Counted from the stretch's first letter, positions 34,763-42,487 are shown. The stretch: DNA of 64,000 bases from an uncultured SAR116 cluster alpha proteobacterium (GCA_902595515.1 CACJQK010000004.1:1-64000); one strand, 5' to 3'. The notes: generated from the letters alone by a model not told the origin. A program made the numbers and translations.

Positions 34763-34835
34763 TGTGGATACAGTGGCTGTATGTGTCAGCGATGGATATG
34801 TCTAGATATGTATAGTTAGGGTCTGCAGCGGATGG
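34763..34835 (+). repeat. Island intergenic repeat, copy 1
   Basis: Starts TGTGGATACAGTGGCTGTAT and ends with TATGTATAGTTAGGGTCTGC plus AGCGGATG. Both blocks recur in copy 2 (36227-36313) and, more diverged, in copy 3 (38560-38610); the end block also recurs at 34258-34272. It lies between two converging paralogous genes. Confidence 0.6.
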
Positions 34836-34840
34836 AGGAG

Positions 34841-35194
34841 TTAATAATTATAATCTAATAAATTAAGTGTTCTTGTAGTTAATCTTTTCACAGTGATTTT
34901 CTTAAAGAAATTTTCATTCTCTTTAAAATGTTTTTCTATAACTTTTTGTCCCTTAACATAGGCATTTTCGTCTTTATATTCAAATAACGTTGATAATGCA
35001 AAACCACCTTCTTTGTTCCATACCTGATTCAATCTAAAGCGCATCAATCCAATTTTTTTCATACTTTCATAAAAGTTTGAACCTGTTTTTTCTACATAAT
35101 TTATAAATAATTCCATTTCTGCTTCACTAGAAAAATCTATTAAAACATGACTAATTAGTTTTGCTGATGGTATTGAATTTTTTTGTTCATTCAT
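34841..35194 (-). CDS. Small protein B of the paralogous pair, dimeric alpha/beta-barrel-like
   Basis: 117 residues, paralogue of the gene at 34343-34687 (shared WNKEG, LFEYxDExAYV, QxxxEKH; similar length and ends). The N-terminal 13 residues are extra. HVLIDFSSEAEMELFINYVE is the first strand-helix, and KKITVKRLTTRTLNLL the closing strand. No catalytic residue can be assigned. The two paralogues converge with a repeat between them, as might arise from an inverted duplication followed by divergence. Function unknown; a role with small hydrophobic or aromatic ligands is typical of the fold but not shown. Confidence 0.65.
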   Translation of the reverse strand: MNEQKNSIPSAKLISHVLIDFSSEAEMELFINYVEKTGSNFYESMKKIGLMRFRLNQVWNKEGGFALSTLFEYKDENAYVKGQKVIEKHFKENENFFKKITVKRLTTRTLNLLDYNY

Positions 35195-35261
35195 ACATAT
35201 AACCTATCGGCTAATTTAAAACATTAAACAATAAAATTATAACTTTACAGTTACTATATTA

Positions 35262-35552
35262 TTATATTCCTTCAACCATAAGTATGTTTGAAGTAGAATT
35301 TTCTAATCTTATTTTCTTATAAGGTCTGTATTCTTCACTATCATACCATTTCATAGCTGATTTTTTGTCAGGAAATTTTACTAATACCATTCTAGTAGGT
35401 TTCCATAAATTTGTTTCTAAAGAATCTATCTCTCCACCCCGAATTAAGTATTCACCTCCATAGCTTTCAATCATAGGTTTAACTTTATCCATATATTTTT
35501 TGTATTCTTCTATGTTGTGTATATCCACGTCACCAATCATATAAACTGACAT
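35262..35552 (-). CDS. DUF1330 family protein
   Basis: 96 residues from ATG at 35552, preferred over the ATG at 35564 because GGAG lies six bases upstream of it. The sequence is a clear DUF1330: VYMIGDVDIHNIEEYKKYMD, then IESYGGEYLIRGGEIDSLE, MVLVKFPDKKSAMKWYDSEE and YRPYKKIRLENSTSNILMVE. These are small cytoplasmic dimeric alpha/beta-barrel proteins without established activity. It is the third such small protein in the island and is read in the same direction as the gene at 34841-35194, with a 67-base gap. Confidence 0.88.
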   Translation of the reverse strand: MSVYMIGDVDIHNIEEYKKYMDKVKPMIESYGGEYLIRGGEIDSLETNLWKPTRMVLVKFPDKKSAMKWYDSEEYRPYKKIRLENSTSNILMVEGI

Positions 35553-35779
35553 AATCGTCTCCATGTTTTGTTTTCTATATTTATCTCGCTAATCAAATAC
35601 CTACAAAGTAAATATATAAACTACCAAACAATAAAATATCAATTATGACAATTTTCATAAAGCTATTCATGCTAATAGTTTAATCCAAAGAAACACTCCT
35701 CGTAAAGTATTAACCAAAGATAAATATTACTTTTAGTCCAAGCATTAATAATAGTTTATTATCTACATTAAAAAAATAA

Positions 35780-36115
35780 TTACTTGATAAGAGTACATTG
35801 ATAATAGGCCAACTTTTTATTTTTTGACTTTGAATCGTAAGTATTGACAGACATCCTACCAGTTGGTTTATGAAATATAATTGACCTGAATAAGGTATCA
35901 TTATTTTGATATGAAACTGTATCCCAATAAATGAAATCAATTTGAACAGAATATTTCTTTTGTTCACCCATTCCAATCATAACAGTTTTATTATTATGAT
36001 TAAATAAAACATAAAGTTTACTTTTATTTTCATTACAAGAATAGATTTTATTGTCGGTATCAGCGAGCAAGACATTTGGGAAAAATAAAAAAATTATAAT
36101 AAGTATTTTTAACAT
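35780..36115 (-). CDS. Small exported protein of unknown function
   Basis: 111 residues with a signal peptide (MLKILIIIFLFFPNVLLA, cleavage near residue 18). The mature part has two cysteines, NKIYSCNENKSKLY and AYYQCTLIK, at its ends, and a beta-rich middle (VMIGMGEQKKYSVQIDFIYW). It resembles other short secreted proteins in the first 4 kb of the window in style but not clearly in sequence. It is the only exported cargo protein of the island. I do not recognise the family. Confidence 0.6.
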   Translation of the reverse strand: MLKILIIIFLFFPNVLLADTDNKIYSCNENKSKLYVLFNHNNKTVMIGMGEQKKYSVQIDFIYWDTVSYQNNDTLFRSIIFHKPTGRMSVNTYDSKSKNKKLAYYQCTLIK

Positions 36116-36434
36116 CTTTTTATCATAATCTAGCTAAAGACCCCTAATAAATTTTTAAACAATTTAATAATTTATACTGTGTTATTTAAAAGGGTTTATG
36201 TAATCAAAGTCAAATAATGTATGAAGTGTGGTTACAGTTGCTGTGTGTGTATTTATGTGTAAAGGTTAGTAGAGCTATGGATAAATATGTATAGTTAAGG
36301 TCTGTAGCAGATGCATTTAATATTATTTTAAAATGCTTAAAAATTACTCAGAATATAAATTTATTCCAGCAAAAAACAAATTTAACTTGTTAATAATGTG
36401 TAACAAATAAGAATTAATATTAAGTTTAAATTTT
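36116..36434. other. Intergenic stretch with island repeat and upstream region of duplicated-domain gene
   Basis: These 319 bases hold no gene. Copy 2 of the island repeat occupies 36227-36313. The remaining bases up to 36434 are AT-rich and should contain the promoter for the gene at 36447; no clear -35/-10 pair stands out. Confidence 0.5.
36227..36313 (+). repeat. Island intergenic repeat, copy 2
   Basis: Starts TGTGGTTACAGTTGCTGTGT and ends with TATGTATAGTTAAGGTCTGT plus AGCAGATG, matching copy 1 at most positions in both blocks, with a longer and more diverged middle. Same orientation as copies 1 and 3. Confidence 0.6.
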
Positions 36435-36446
36435 GTGAGGTCAAAA

Positions 36447-37067
36447 ATGAGCGATACAAACTACGTTATTTTAACAGTTGCATCTGTTAATTTTAGTTAT
36501 AGGGAAACCATGACTAAACTTATGTCTCAACATTCAAAAGATTTAATTGCAAACGCGGGAGCTAAAGGAACTCGTTTTGGTTCTATAGGAACCGGGGAAC
36601 ATGCTGGAAGCCTAATCTTTATCCAATTTTATGATGAGTTAAAAGACTATGAAAAAGCTATGGACTTTCAAGCTGAGTCCCCTGTATTTAAAGAAATTAT
36701 GGATAGTGGAAAAGTTAATATCTATTTAAGAAATATAGCAACTTCACTGCCAACAAAATTTGATAACAGTGGCGAGCATCCTAAATATATTGTTATATCA
36801 AGAGCAGAAGCTTCAATGTCTGATAAGACTAAATTTCTAGATTGTATTAATGATACTGTTTCCTGTTTTAAAGATAATGGCGCAGTAACATTGAGGTTTG
36901 GTAATTTATTAACTGGCTCCAATGCGGGTAATTTCCTACTTGGAGTAGGTTACCCATCAATGGAGGCCATAGAAAAAACTTATGATGAGTTATTGGTCCA
37001 TAGTTCTTATAAAGAACTCATGACTTTTGCAAAGATGAATATGAGAAATATTATTAAAATTCTCTAA
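36447..37067 (+). CDS. Tandem dimeric alpha/beta-barrel protein, unknown function
   Basis: 206 residues from the ATG at 36447, which has GAGG upstream; the frame extends four codons further. The protein is an internal duplication. Half one has [20 protein letters not shown] and half two [20 protein letters not shown]; each begins with a strand ([26 protein letters not shown]) and ends in a helix and strand ([19 protein letters not shown]). This is the single-chain version of a dimeric ferredoxin-like barrel. No catalytic residues can be named. It precedes the AEC transporter by 82 bases on the same strand, suggesting a shared pathway. Confidence 0.75.
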   Translation: MSDTNYVILTVASVNFSYRETMTKLMSQHSKDLIANAGAKGTRFGSIGTGEHAGSLIFIQFYDELKDYEKAMDFQAESPVFKEIMDSGKVNIYLRNIATSLPTKFDNSGEHPKYIVISRAEASMSDKTKFLDCINDTVSCFKDNGAVTLRFGNLLTGSNAGNFLLGVGYPSMEAIEKTYDELLVHSSYKELMTFAKMNMRNIIKIL

Positions 37068-37149
37068 CATTAATAGATTGGTTGCAATAAGTTGAATTTA
37101 ACATTTTGATATTTCCATCTACATATGCTGCTTTTTTGGATTATTATAA

Positions 37150-38061
37150 ATGTTTTTAAATTTATTTTTCTCAACCCTACCTCTTTTTGCTCTAGTTTTT
37201 ATTGGGTACTCTTTAGGGAAATTTTCACTATTTAATAACACTGAGGCAAAAGTATTTTCTAAACTTGTTGCGATAGTTGTGGTACCTGCTTTTGGAATTA
37301 AAATAATTGGAAACTTCAATTATGAGTTCATAAATTGGAAATTATATTTTTCCTACCTTTTAGCGCAAGGGATAATCTATTTTATTGGATTTATTATAGC
37401 AAAAAAAGTGTTTAATAGAGAAAATCCAGAATGCATCATAATTGGAATGACTGCATCTTTTGGAAACCATCTCTTTTTTTTATATCCTATTTTATTGGTT
37501 GAATTTACAACTAAAGATATTGTACCAATTGAGACAGTTATTGCTGCTGACTTTGTAACAGTTGGACTAAGTGTATGTGCTTTAGATTTTACTACTCAAC
37601 AAAAAATAGATATTAAAAAAGCGATTTTAAAACAGATAAAAAATCCTGCTTTTATAGGATTGGGACTTGGATTAATAATTTATCTTAGTTCTGCAAATCT
37701 TCCAGAGAGTACTAATAGATTAGTAAATTTTATATGTGCCTCAGGTGTTCCATTAACTTTATTGGCGATGGGTATCTTACTATCTTACAAGACAGATACA
37801 ACACAAATACAATTATCCTTTTTAATTACATTTTTAAAATTGTTTGGTTTCTTGATAATATTAACTTTAATTGTTTGGTTATTAGATATCACTTTCACGG
37901 ATGCAAAAACAACTTTAATGCTCTCTGCAACACCCATTGGTGCGATGGGATTAGTATTTGCTTCCATTTATAAAGTAAAAACAGATGCAGTTGTAAGGTC
38001 AGGTATTATGACATATACAACAGCACTGTTTTTAATACCGTTTGTAGGTAGTGTATTTTAA
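37150..38061 (+). CDS. AEC-family (auxin efflux carrier-like) transporter
   Basis: 303 residues with ten hydrophobic segments, the usual AEC length. The first helix is LPLFALVFIGYSLGKF. KVFSKLVAIVVVPAFGIKII, then IIIGMTASFGNHLFFLYPIL and GVPLTLLAMGILLSYKT in the second half are typical; the late helix ATPIGAMGLVFASIYKV also fits. Bacterial AEC proteins export or import organic acids such as malonate or malate. It lies between the tandem-barrel gene and a DUF1330-like gene on the same strand, with no permease partner needed. The substrate is unknown; the neighbours suggest a small organic compound. Confidence 0.85.
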   Translation: MFLNLFFSTLPLFALVFIGYSLGKFSLFNNTEAKVFSKLVAIVVVPAFGIKIIGNFNYEFINWKLYFSYLLAQGIIYFIGFIIAKKVFNRENPECIIIGMTASFGNHLFFLYPILLVEFTTKDIVPIETVIAADFVTVGLSVCALDFTTQQKIDIKKAILKQIKNPAFIGLGLGLIIYLSSANLPESTNRLVNFICASGVPLTLLAMGILLSYKTDTTQIQLSFLITFLKLFGFLIILTLIVWLLDITFTDAKTTLMLSATPIGAMGLVFASIYKVKTDAVVRSGIMTYTTALFLIPFVGSVF

Positions 38062-38109
38062 AAAATTAATAAATGAATATATCTTTTAAATTTTAAAATA
38101 AGAAGGAAT

Positions 38110-38508
38110 ATGATGGATACAATTATACAAAAAGATAGAGACGAAATGGAAATCATAGCTAAATCAAATAATGATTTTCCAGTTCTTATGATTAATCAAA
38201 ATAGATATTTAAAGGGTGAATTTCCAAATGGTGACCTATATTCAAAATGGAGGTCAATTAATAAAAAAATGATAAGTGAGGTTAAAGGAGAAGTTATATG
38301 GTCTCTGAAAGTGTATGCTCCATACTTAATTAACGGAAATTTAGAACCATTAGATGAAATATTAGCTTTTTGGTATCCGTCTCATAAAGCTTTTTTATCA
38401 ATGATTAATAGCCCTCATAGAAAAGATAATTTTGAATTAAGAAAAAAGTTAATAGTCTATGCTGTAATTCATAGATGTGATGGAAGAAACGCTCCACAAA
38501 TCAAGTAG
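38110..38508 (+). CDS. DUF1330-like small protein
   Basis: 132 residues. VLMINQNRYLKGEFPNGDLY begins the fold. PLDEILAFWYPSHKAFLSMI followed by NSPHRKDNFELRKKLI matches the DUF1330/NIPSNAP-like pattern (strand ending in a YPS turn, helix, then SPxxxxxxxLR). The closing strand is VYAVIHRCDG. It belongs by pattern to the dimeric alpha/beta-barrel superfamily, as do other cargo proteins of this island. AAGGAA lies close upstream of ATG. It follows the AEC gene by 48 bases, probably in one transcript. Activity unknown. Confidence 0.7.
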   Translation: MMDTIIQKDRDEMEIIAKSNNDFPVLMINQNRYLKGEFPNGDLYSKWRSINKKMISEVKGEVIWSLKVYAPYLINGNLEPLDEILAFWYPSHKAFLSMINSPHRKDNFELRKKLIVYAVIHRCDGRNAPQIK

Positions 38509-38559
38509 ACTTCCATAATGAAATACTAATAGTGTAATCAGTGTCGCTGGTACATTAGA

Positions 38560-38610
38560 TGTGGTTATAGTGTCTGTATGACTATGTATGAGTAAGGTAT
38601 AGATAGTTAC
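38560..38610 (+). repeat. Island intergenic repeat, copy 3 (partial)
   Basis: Starts TGTGGTTATAGTGTCTGTAT, like copies 1 and 2, and retains a GGTATAGATAGTTA segment. The final GGTCTG(C/T)AGC block is absent. It abuts the truncated 3' end of the integrase pseudogene at 38613. Confidence 0.5.
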
Positions 38611-38612
38611 TT

Positions 38613-39272
38613 TTATTTAAAAACAGCAGACACATCTCCAAACAAAGATGATGTAACTTCTATTAACTTTTTATCATTTATTGGAATTGGCTTTCTAATC
38701 TCTACATTATTGCTCTCTGGCATATAGGTTTTACTAAAAGCGTTTATACAACCAATACCTTCTTCAGTTATTGATAAGTTGATGATTGAACGGATAGACG
38801 AAAATATTCTTTTAACAGATGATATCAATAAGCCTCTATCTAACAAAAAGTCACGTAACTTGGCTGCATCTTTACTGCTATATTCATCAATAGGTAAATT
38901 ACCTAAAAGTTCTATTACATATTTGATGTTTCTATTAGCAGCACGGACAAATATTTTATCTTTACCTTCACCTTTAAGTTTCAGATAAGTGGTGAGAGCT
39001 TCAGATAATAAAGGAGCATTTGAATTGCTATTTATAGGTGGTTTGCTCACAAGCATATGTTGAAGCAGGAACTTGCATCTTGGTTAACCTGATAGATGTC
39101 CAATAATCATCAAGCTTTTGATAGAGTGATTTACTTGAACGAATAGCTGATACATTTGATTTAGTTCTAAGTCATATAACTATTCGGTCACTCTTATAAT
39201 ATGACCTCACATCACACGGAACACGCTTGCTGAAATAATACACACCACACTTTTTATATAAGTAGGAAACAT
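38613..39272 (-). pseudogene. Truncated, frameshifted tyrosine integrase
   Basis: The minus strand starts near ATG 39272 (MFPTYIKS). After a frameshift it reads YFSKRVPCDVRSYYKSDRIV, an integrase N-terminal arm domain, with an in-frame TGA at 39172-39174, then LRTKSNVSAIRSSKSLYQKL and DDYWTSIRLTK. A second frameshift leads to the open stretch 38613-39056, which holds the core-binding domain (LSEALTTYLKLKGEGKDK, LLGNLPIDEYSSKDAAKLR, FSSIRSIINLSITEEG). The frame ends after KPIPINDKKLIEVTSSLFGD, so the Arg/His/Arg/Tyr catalytic domain is missing. Its position beside the tRNA-Gly 3' end is canonical for the integrase of a tRNA-targeting element. Confidence 0.85.
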
Positions 39273-39274
39273 TT

Positions 39275-39300
39275 AAATGGTCTACCATTTGGTCTACCCT
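39275..39300 (+). repeat. Right copy of 26 bp end repeat
   Basis: Matches 34095-34120 in the same orientation at 25 of 26 positions. It lies just upstream of the integrase start and 63 bases from the tRNA-Gly 3' end, where arm-type integrase sites are expected. Confidence 0.7.
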
Positions 39301-39363
39301 CCAAGCACACATTACAAAATATGCTTACATATCAACTACTTAGGGCGATTGATTTACATGAGA

Positions 39364-39437
39364 TGGAGCGGGTAGCGAGAATCGAACTCGCGTCATTAGC
39401 TTGGAAGGCTAAGGTCTTACCACTACACAATACCCGC
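39364..39437 (-). tRNA. tRNA-Gly (anticodon TCC)
   Basis: 74 bases with encoded CCA, read on the minus strand. The acceptor stem GCGGGTA pairs with TACCCGC. The anticodon arm is TTAGC-CTTCCAA-GCTAA, giving TCC, and the T arm contains GTTCGATTC. Its 3' end faces the island at 33988-39363 and served as its integration target; the tRNA remains intact. Confidence 0.97.
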
Positions 39438-39521
39438 TTAATAATTATTTTATAAGTGTTAATGCCATAATTGTAAATACTAACTTTAAAAATCTAAATT
39501 AGTTATAGTGACTATTAAAAT

Positions 39522-40550
39522 TTAATTCCAACCTAATAGATTTTGTTTAATAATTTCGTTTAAAAATTTAATTGAAAATTCGTTGTCATTTAGACATGGA
39601 ATATATTGAAAAGTTTTTCCACCGTTCTCAAAAAACAATTCTCTTGCCTCAACATTTAGTTCTTCAAGTGTTTCTAGGCAATCAGATATGAAACCTGGAG
39701 CAATAATAGCAATGTTTTTAGACCCTTTTTTAGCTAATTCTACAATTGTTTCGTCAGTATAAGGTTGAAGCCATGGCTCTGGGCCAAATCTAGATTGAAA
39801 AGTAACTAAAAATTTATTTTTTGGCCATTTTAACTCTTCTTTAAGTAATCGGGCAGTTTTAATACAATGACAATGATAAGGATCACCCGCCATGAAATAT
39901 CTCTTTGGTATACCATGGAAAGATACTACTAACTTGTCTATTTTACTTTTATTTTTTAAAAATTTTGAAATGGTTAAAGCTAGGGCTTTTATATAATTTT
40001 TATTATCAAACCAAGGAGGAACTGTTCGGATATCTGGTTGCCATCTTTGTTTTAATAGCCATTTAAAAACTTCATCTTTAACAGTTGCAGTAGTACTAGC
40101 TGCATATTGAGGATAAAGAGGAACTAATAGAATTTTTGAACATCCATTTTTTGTCATTTTATTTAAAATTTTATCTATACTAGGATTTCCATATCTCATG
40201 GCATATTCTATAAAAATATTGCGGTTGTTTTTAAAAAAATGTTGTAATTTTGTTGTTTGTTTGACTGTAAATCCCCTTAAGGGTGATCCATGATTTTTTT
40301 CATCCCATATTTTTTTATAAGCTCTTCCTGATTTTGACGGTCTAAATGTAAGTATAGGCCCATTTAGTATTAACCACCATAAAGGTCTGAAAAAATCTAC
40401 AACTCTTTTGTCCATAAGAAATTGTTTTAAATATTTTCTCATAGACCAATAGTCAGTACCATCGGGTGTACCTAAATTTACAAGTAATACGCCAATCTTA
40501 TTTTTATCAGGAAAAACGGGGTGATCATTAGGTTTTTTTAAAATGGTCAA
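39522..40550 (-). CDS. hemH: Ferrochelatase
   Basis: 342 residues. Ferrochelatase inserts Fe2+ into protoporphyrin IX to make haem. IGVLLVNLGTPDGTDYWSMR opens the protein, VPLYPQYAASTTATVKDEV and LVVSFHGIPKRYFMAGDPY (the latter with the catalytic His) follow, and CLETLEELNVEARELFFENG is the C-terminal signature. It lies 18 bases downstream of hemA on the same strand, forming a haem operon of first and last enzymes. Confidence 0.97.
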   Translation of the reverse strand: MTILKKPNDHPVFPDKNKIGVLLVNLGTPDGTDYWSMRKYLKQFLMDKRVVDFFRPLWWLILNGPILTFRPSKSGRAYKKIWDEKNHGSPLRGFTVKQTTKLQHFFKNNRNIFIEYAMRYGNPSIDKILNKMTKNGCSKILLVPLYPQYAASTTATVKDEVFKWLLKQRWQPDIRTVPPWFDNKNYIKALALTISKFLKNKSKIDKLVVSFHGIPKRYFMAGDPYHCHCIKTARLLKEELKWPKNKFLVTFQSRFGPEPWLQPYTDETIVELAKKGSKNIAIIAPGFISDCLETLEELNVEARELFFENGGKTFQYIPCLNDNEFSIKFLNEIIKQNLLGWN

Positions 40551-40568
40551 TTTAATATCTTTAAATTT

Positions 40569-41789
40569 TTAAGCAATTTTTGAGTAATTATTTTTGTTAG
40601 CTATATTGAAAGCATATTTAAGAGCAATTGTTAAATCAGAAATCATTTTTTCCGTATGTAAAGGACCAGGTGTAATTCTTAATCTTTCTGTACCAATTGG
40701 AACAGTTGGATAATTAATCGGTTGAATGTAATGATTAAATTCATTTAACAAAATATTACTAATTTCTTTACATTTTACAGGGTTATTTACCATTACTGGG
40801 ACTATATGGCTTTTGTTATCAATAAAATTTATGTTTTCTTTTGTTAGATAAGTTTTAAGTGTCATTGTGTTTTTTTGTTGAAGCTTCCTTTCTATATCAG
40901 AATTTTTCAAATAACAGACAGAAGTACATGCAGCGCTTACAAGGGCAGGTGGTAAAGCAGTTGTAAATATATATCCACTAGCATAACTTCTTACAGCATC
41001 ACAGATTATGTTTGAAGAAGTAATATATCCACCCATTGTTCCAAATGCTTTTCCTAATGTTCCTTGAATTATATCAATTGAATTTTGTAATCCTAATTCT
41101 TCACTTACACCTGATCCCTTTTTCCCATACATACCAACAGCGTGAACTTCATCTAAATAAGTCAAAGCATTATATTTTTTTGCTATTTTAGAAATTCCAC
41201 TAATATCTCCAAAATCACCATCCATAGAGTAAATAGATTCAAAAATTATAACTTTAGGTTTGTTTTCTGAATATTTTTTAATTAGAGCTTCTAAATGAAC
41301 TAAATCATTATGTTTGAAAATTTCTTTCACAGCTCCCGATTTTTTAATACCTGAAATGATCGATGCATGATTTTTCTCGTCAGAAAAAACAACTACGTTA
41401 TCTAGTAAATTAAGAAGAGTACTTATTGTTGACTCATTTGCGACGTATCCAGATGAAAATACTACAGCTTTTTCTTTCGAATGAAGATTAGCTAGTTCAT
41501 TTTCTAAATCTACAATAGAACTACTGTTCCCAGATATATTACGTGTTCCACCTGAACCTATTCCCATTCTTTTAATTGAATTTATCATTGAATTTATAAC
41601 AATTTTATTTTGACTCATCCCCAAATAATCATTTGAACACCAAACAATTACATTTTTCTTTTTTGAATCTTTTACCCACGATGCATTAGGATGTTCACCA
41701 GCTTTCCTTTCAATTTCGTTGAAATTCCTGTATTGACCTTCGTTTTTAAGTTTATTTATGGATGATTTAAAAATATTAGAATAGTTCAA
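40569..41789 (-). CDS. hemA: 5-aminolevulinate synthase
   Basis: 406 residues. This PLP enzyme condenses glycine and succinyl-CoA, the C4 (Shemin) entry to tetrapyrroles used by alphaproteobacteria and mitochondria. Motifs: WCSNDYLGMSQNKIV, GIGSGGTRNISGNSSSIVDL, LDEVHAVGMYGKKGSGVSEE and the PLP lysine loop IIQGTLGKAFGTMGGYI. The C4 route supports the alphaproteobacterial assignment. It is followed by hemH and is divergent from dksA. Confidence 0.97.
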   Translation of the reverse strand: MNYSNIFKSSINKLKNEGQYRNFNEIERKAGEHPNASWVKDSKKKNVIVWCSNDYLGMSQNKIVINSMINSIKRMGIGSGGTRNISGNSSSIVDLENELANLHSKEKAVVFSSGYVANESTISTLLNLLDNVVVFSDEKNHASIISGIKKSGAVKEIFKHNDLVHLEALIKKYSENKPKVIIFESIYSMDGDFGDISGISKIAKKYNALTYLDEVHAVGMYGKKGSGVSEELGLQNSIDIIQGTLGKAFGTMGGYITSSNIICDAVRSYASGYIFTTALPPALVSAACTSVCYLKNSDIERKLQQKNTMTLKTYLTKENINFIDNKSHIVPVMVNNPVKCKEISNILLNEFNHYIQPINYPTVPIGTERLRITPGPLHTEKMISDLTIALKYAFNIANKNNYSKIA

Positions 41790-41902
41790 TGGAATACCTA
41801 CTTTAAATTATATAATTAATACTAAATTTCAAATTTTCAATGTATTATTTATTTAATTATTAGCACAGAATTTAAGCAAAATTTAAATTTTTATTTTCGC
41901 AC

Positions 41903-41930
41903 TTGAACTTTTTTAAAGTTTTTATATAAC
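41903..41930 (+). promoter_or_regulatory. Candidate promoter of dksA
   Basis: TTGAAC at 41903-41908, a 16-base spacer and TATAAC at 41925-41930 lie 32 bases before the dksA start in the hemA-dksA divergent gap. Spacing and hexamers fit a housekeeping promoter. Confidence 0.5.
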
Positions 41931-41961
41931 AGATGATATTTAATTTTTAGGAAATATAAAA

Positions 41962-42456
41962 GTGAGTACAACAAGAAAATTAAAAGTAACAATGGAAGAA
42001 AATTTTGAAAATGGTGCTGATCGAGGCGGTATATTCGGAAATAGAATTGTTTTACCAGAAGGTTATATACCTTCTGTTAATGAAGAATTTATGAATGATA
42101 ATCAATTAGAGTATTTTAGACAAAAATTAATTAATTGGAAATCAGAATTACTTGAAGAAGCAACTGACACCAAAGGTACTTTATCTGCTGAAGGCTTACA
42201 AAGACCTGATATGGCTGACAGAGCTCAGGTAGAATCAGATGCTTCTATTCAGTTGCGAACTAGGGATAGGGAAAGAAAACTTATTAGTAAAATCGATGCT
42301 GCATTAAGAAGAATAGATTTAAAAACATACGGATATTGTGAAGAAACAGGCGAGCCAATAGGATTAGGTCGTTTGAAAGCAAGGCCAATTGCTTCTTTAA
42401 GTGTAGATGCACAAGAACGACATGAAAAAATGGAAAAAATCCATAAAGACGAATAA
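41962..42456 (+). CDS. dksA: DksA/TraR-family RNA polymerase regulator
   Basis: 164 residues starting at GTG 41962, supported by AGGAAA upstream; an internal ATG lies at codon 11. DksA works with ppGpp in the secondary channel of RNA polymerase to adjust rRNA and biosynthetic promoters. The coiled coil (LEYFRQKLINWKSELLEEAT, then RAQVESDASIQLRTRDRE) carries the conserved Asp-Ala region near its tip (RPDMADRAQ). The zinc-finger region YGYCEETGEPIGLGRLKARP keeps one cysteine of four, as in other alphaproteobacterial DksA proteins, so it is unlikely to bind zinc there. Confidence 0.92.
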   Translation: MSTTRKLKVTMEENFENGADRGGIFGNRIVLPEGYIPSVNEEFMNDNQLEYFRQKLINWKSELLEEATDTKGTLSAEGLQRPDMADRAQVESDASIQLRTRDRERKLISKIDAALRRIDLKTYGYCEETGEPIGLGRLKARPIASLSVDAQERHEKMEKIHKDE

Positions 42457-42487
42457 TTTCCTTTAAAATAACTTTTTTACAACATAA

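Larger units (their letters stand above)
33988..39363. mobile_element. Genomic island inserted at tRNA-Gly(TCC)
   Basis: The block between eamA and tRNA-Gly has the features of a decayed integrative element. A broken tyrosine integrase is transcribed away from the tRNA, starting just inside the element. A degenerate copy of the tRNA 3' end lies at the far edge (33989-34006 against 39364-39381, 16 of 18 bases equal). A 26-base repeat is present near both ends. Cargo genes are small and on both strands, intergenic gaps are larger than elsewhere, and a diverged repeat recurs between them. The element can no longer move by itself, as the integrase lacks its catalytic domain. Confidence 0.75.

Noticed and set aside
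38779-38988. 69-residue plus-strand frame in the integrase remnant
   Set aside because: Antisense to the integrase core-binding domain, which has clear family similarity on the other strand.
39172-39174. TGA read as tryptophan (alternative code)
   Set aside because: It occurs only in the decayed integrase; intact genes use TGG for Trp and TGA as a stop (for example eamA and the gene at 1-479).
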